Below are positions 61,943-64,000 of a stretch of 64,000 nucleotides of DNA, piece after piece. Source of the stretch: Balneolaceae bacterium (GTDB lineage Bacteria > Bacteroidota > Rhodothermia > Balneolales > Balneolaceae); assembly GCA_020832285.1 (NCBI GenBank), contig JAFIFB010000059.1, forward strand, positions 1 through 64,000. Direction: 5' to 3'. The notes under the pieces are model-generated. The model saw nothing but the letters and a program-made list of their open reading frames with translations, was not told the origin of the DNA and did no database searches. How positions within the stretch are numbered: the first letter of the stretch is position 1; each line of letters starts with the position of its first letter. The translations under genes were made by a program, and so were the position numbers.

Positions 61943-62197
61943 ATGGCACATAAAAAAGGACAAGGTTCTACAAGAAACGGCCGGGATTCAGAATCGAAGC
62001 GACTCGGCGTAAAAAAGTACGGCGGTGAAGTGGTGCGTGCAGGAAACATCATTGTTCGGCAGCGAGGCACTAAATTTCACCCGGGAGAAAATGTTGGCCG
62101 GGGCGGTGACGATACCCTCTTTGCCCTGTCCGATGGAACTGTTTCTTTCCGTACCAGGAAAGGCGGACGCAAATTTGTTTCCGTAGATCAGGTATAA
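61943..62197 (+). CDS. rpmA: 50S ribosomal protein L27
   Basis: An 84-aa protein. The N-terminal [20 protein letters not shown] and the loop [19 protein letters not shown] are the L27 signature; the flexible N-terminus reaches the peptidyl-transferase centre. It lacks the cleavable N-terminal extension of Firmicutes L27. It is the second and last gene of the rplU operon, followed by a strong terminator. Confidence 0.98.
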   Translation: MAHKKGQGSTRNGRDSESKRLGVKKYGGEVVRAGNIIVRQRGTKFHPGENVGRGGDDTLFALSDGTVSFRTRKGGRKFVSVDQV

Positions 62198-62217
62198 ATA
62201 TTTTTAAACTTTTTCCA

Positions 62218-62250
62218 AGCCCTGGTAACATTGTTATCAGGGCTTTTTTT
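62218..62250 (+). terminator. Rho-independent terminator of rplU-rpmA
   Basis: AGCCCTGGTAACA and TGTTATCAGGGCT form a 13-bp stem (one G-T pair) with a minimal loop, followed by TTTTTT. Confidence 0.92.
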
Positions 62251-62261
62251 ATTTTCGGGTT

Positions 62262-62918
62262 ATGAACTTTTTAATACCTGAACACCCGCATCTAAGCTTT
62301 GGCACTCTGTTTTGTATCGGGCGAAACTATGCCAAACATATAGAAGAAATGAACAGCAAGCCTGCTGATAAACCTGTGGTTTTTTTAAAACCCAGAAGCA
62401 GCCTTCTTTTTACTAATCAGCCGATTATATTACCTCCTTCTTCAGAGAATATTCACCACGAAGTTGAAATGGTTCTTCTCATCGGGAAAAAATGCAGGTC
62501 CGTTCCTGTCACTTCTGCAAATGAAATGATCGAAGCCGTCGCAGCAGGAATCGACGTTACCGCACGCGACATCCAGACCGATGCAAAGAAAAATGGCCTT
62601 CCATGGGCTTTATCAAAAGGCTTTGATACATTCGCCCCAGTCGGTAACTTTGCAAAAATATCAAATCAGGATGACATTCAACATTTTGATCTGTCCGTTA
62701 CTGTAAATGGTGAAATCAGACAATCCGGTAATACATCCAACATGCTGTTTTCAACTGCAGAAATTATTTCATATTTATCGGAACAGTTCACTCTTTATCC
62801 TGGCGATATTATATTTACAGGTACACCCGAGGGTGTAAGCCGGATCAAACCCGGAGATCGTATTGAAGCAAAACTTGGAAATAACCTTTCAACACTCAGC
62901 GTTCATGTTTCATCGTAA
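62262..62918 (+). CDS. Fumarylacetoacetate hydrolase family protein
   Basis: A 218-aa enzyme of the FAH/acylpyruvase fold. FCIGRNYAKHIEEM (about residues 17-30) begins the domain. HHEVEMVLLIGK (about 66-77) supplies acidic metal ligands, GIDVTARDIQTDAKKNGLPWALSKGFDTFAPVG (given here in part) contains the next ligand and Lys, and PGDIIFTGTPEGVS (about 186-199) is the family hallmark. Members hydrolyse acylpyruvates such as fumarylpyruvate, or decarboxylate oxaloacetate. It is translationally coupled to the following peptidase gene by a 14-base overlap. Confidence 0.9.
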   Translation: MNFLIPEHPHLSFGTLFCIGRNYAKHIEEMNSKPADKPVVFLKPRSSLLFTNQPIILPPSSENIHHEVEMVLLIGKKCRSVPVTSANEMIEAVAAGIDVTARDIQTDAKKNGLPWALSKGFDTFAPVGNFAKISNQDDIQHFDLSVTVNGEIRQSGNTSNMLFSTAEIISYLSEQFTLYPGDIIFTGTPEGVSRIKPGDRIEAKLGNNLSTLSVHVSS

Positions 62919-64000
62919 TGTAAAATGGCTGACCGCTTTCCTGGTCATTTCCCTTGTTGGTGTTCCTTCAGGAACTTCTCAACCACTACCCTTTTTGGCA
63001 GATTCGGTAACCTATCTGTGGCCAACCGACTCCAGCCGACAGCTCTCTTCCACTTTTGCAGAGACCCGTTCGGCCCATCTGCATGCCGGGCTTGATATTC
63101 GTACATGGGGACAGGAAGGCTACCGTGTTTTTGCAACACGGGACGGTGTAATTCACCGTATCGGGATGAGCCCTTACGGATATGGTAATGTGATTTACAT
63201 GAAACATAATGATGGCAGTTACTCCGTATATGCTCATCTGAACCGATTCGAACCCGGCCTACAGGCTTTTGCCGACTCTATCCGTTTCCAGGATTACAGC
63301 GCTCAGATTGATAAGGTAATTGAGGATGCCGGCCTTTATTACAGCCAGGGTGATCTAATTGCCTATACCGGCTCAACGGGCGTGGGACCACCCCACCTGC
63401 ATTTTGAATTACGCACTCCTGAGTTCAAACCCTTTAATCCCCTTCTCACAAACCTGCGCGTTCACGATACCATCCCTCCTGTTTTCAGGCAGCTTGGCAT
63501 TGAGCATTTGCAACCGGGAACACTCCGTATGGGCAGGCACGAAATTAAAAATGCATCCGGTTCGGGCAACCGCTATCACTTCGGTGAGGTGATGGCCAGC
63601 GGGCCCGTGGGGCTTTCCGTAAATGTTCACGATCGTGCTAACGATACACCAAATGTATATGCTGTTCATTCACTTACGATGATACATGAATCGGACACGC
63701 TGTTCCATTCACAAGCTGATTATTTTGCCCATGAACATCGCAGGCAGATGCTGATTGACAGATCGTATCCTATTTTTGCACAAACACGGCGTGGTTTTCA
63801 AAGACTCTATCAGGTAACCGGAAATCAGCTCCCGTTCTACCATACAGCCCAAAACAGGGGTGTTTTACATTTTAAGGAAGGCAGTTACCCTATCCGGATA
63901 GTTGCATCTGACATTTTCGGGAATAAATCTGAGGCCACACTTACCCTTCGGTTTGATGGGGCAACCACGCCTTCGGAAGAAGAAATTGCATATGTACCGC
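62905..64000 (+). CDS. Exported M23-family metallopeptidase, N-terminal part (runs off window)
   Basis: From ATG at 62905 the frame is open to the end of the window (about 365 codons). A signal peptide (VKWLTAFLVISLVGVPSGTSQ) is followed almost directly by the M23 (LytM) domain: HLHAGLDI with the Zn-binding His and Asp near residues 56-63, YGNVIYMKHNDGSYSVYAHL near 93-112, and the HLHFEL motif near 164-169. The domain is N-terminal and followed by at least 190 residues of beta-rich sequence (SEADLT-type strands), unlike the common layout with M23 at the C-terminus. It probably cleaves peptidoglycan crosslinks. The M23 catalytic residues are all visible. Confidence 0.88.
   Translation, partial: MFHRNVKWLTAFLVISLVGVPSGTSQPLPFLADSVTYLWPTDSSRQLSSTFAETRSAHLHAGLDIRTWGQEGYRVFATRDGVIHRIGMSPYGYGNVIYMKHNDGSYSVYAHLNRFEPGLQAFADSIRFQDYSAQIDKVIEDAGLYYSQGDLIAYTGSTGVGPPHLHFELRTPEFKPFNPLLTNLRVHDTIPPVFRQLGIEHLQPGTLRMGRHEIKNASGSGNRYHFGEVMASGPVGLSVNVHDRANDTPNVYAVHSLTMIHESDTLFHSQADYFAHEHRRQMLIDRSYPIFAQTRRGFQRLYQVTGNQLPFYHTAQNRGVLHFKEGSYPIRIVASDIFGNKSEATLTLRFDGATTPSEEEIAYVP

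Overview
The window looks like the chromosome of a Gram-negative marine or saline bacterium of the Balneolota/Rhodothermota/Bacteroidota assemblage. The evidence is a full-length SprA (type IX secretion outer-membrane protein), a SusC/ZnuD-style TonB receptor with an N-terminal carboxypeptidase-regulatory domain, Bacteroidota-type families (DUF3467, a DUF4290-like protein), many starts without a strong Shine-Dalgarno, a TTTC-N19-TATCTTTG promoter before rplU, and dense families of short dispersed intergenic repeats. The assignment is inferred from gene content only; no rRNA or tRNA gene was seen.

Layout. 0-10.5 kb: the 3' end of a possible glycoside hydrolase, an orphan sigma-54 activator, a three-gene operon (Cys/His-rich small protein, lipoprotein, TonB receptor) that looks like metal handling, an integral membrane protein, an AttH/CrtC-like lipocalin-fold protein and a secreted amidohydrolase. 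10.5-31.2 kb: an accessory island, all on the minus strand. In order of transcription it holds a specialised NusG paralogue, a 2647-aa TcB-TcC fusion (SpvB, FG-GAP/TcdB, RHS cage, variable tip), a 146-aa protein that is a paralogue of the TcA N-terminus, and a 3058-aa TcA. The island lies between the intact amidohydrolase 3' end and a second, broken copy of the same 3' end, exactly 20,679 bp apart. 30.6-35.8 kb: a scarred accessory zone with a frameshifted Phd antitoxin, a GmrSD-type (DUF262-DUF1524) defence protein, a PLP threonine/serine dehydratase, and a ParD antitoxin whose ParE partner is cut off after a few codons.

35.8-55.8 kb is mostly core: sprA, divergent from two overlapping LptF/LptG permeases; DUF3467; a cysteine synthase/CBS-type enzyme; a DUF4290-like protein; the menaquinone genes menF-menD-menH-menB; a cyclophilin lipoprotein with a helical-repeat N-terminus; and divergent lexA. 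55.8-57.5 kb is a gene-free repeat cluster. 57.5-64 kb holds a bifunctional penicillin-binding protein, a 53-aa small protein, rplU-rpmA with promoter and terminator, a fumarylacetoacetate-hydrolase family enzyme and the start of an M23 peptidase.

The most unusual system is the Tc toxin island. A NusG-family factor sits at the head of a roughly 20-kb toxin transcription unit, where an antitermination role is plausible. The TcA carries an N-terminal membrane-anchor-like segment plus a transthyretin-like domain, and this module is tandemly repeated as a stand-alone gene and as a third decayed copy. The RHS tip is AT-rich, carries a ComEA-like helix-hairpin-helix, and is followed by an out-of-frame remnant of a duplicated tip end. 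These points come from reading the sequence; no database search or structure prediction was run.
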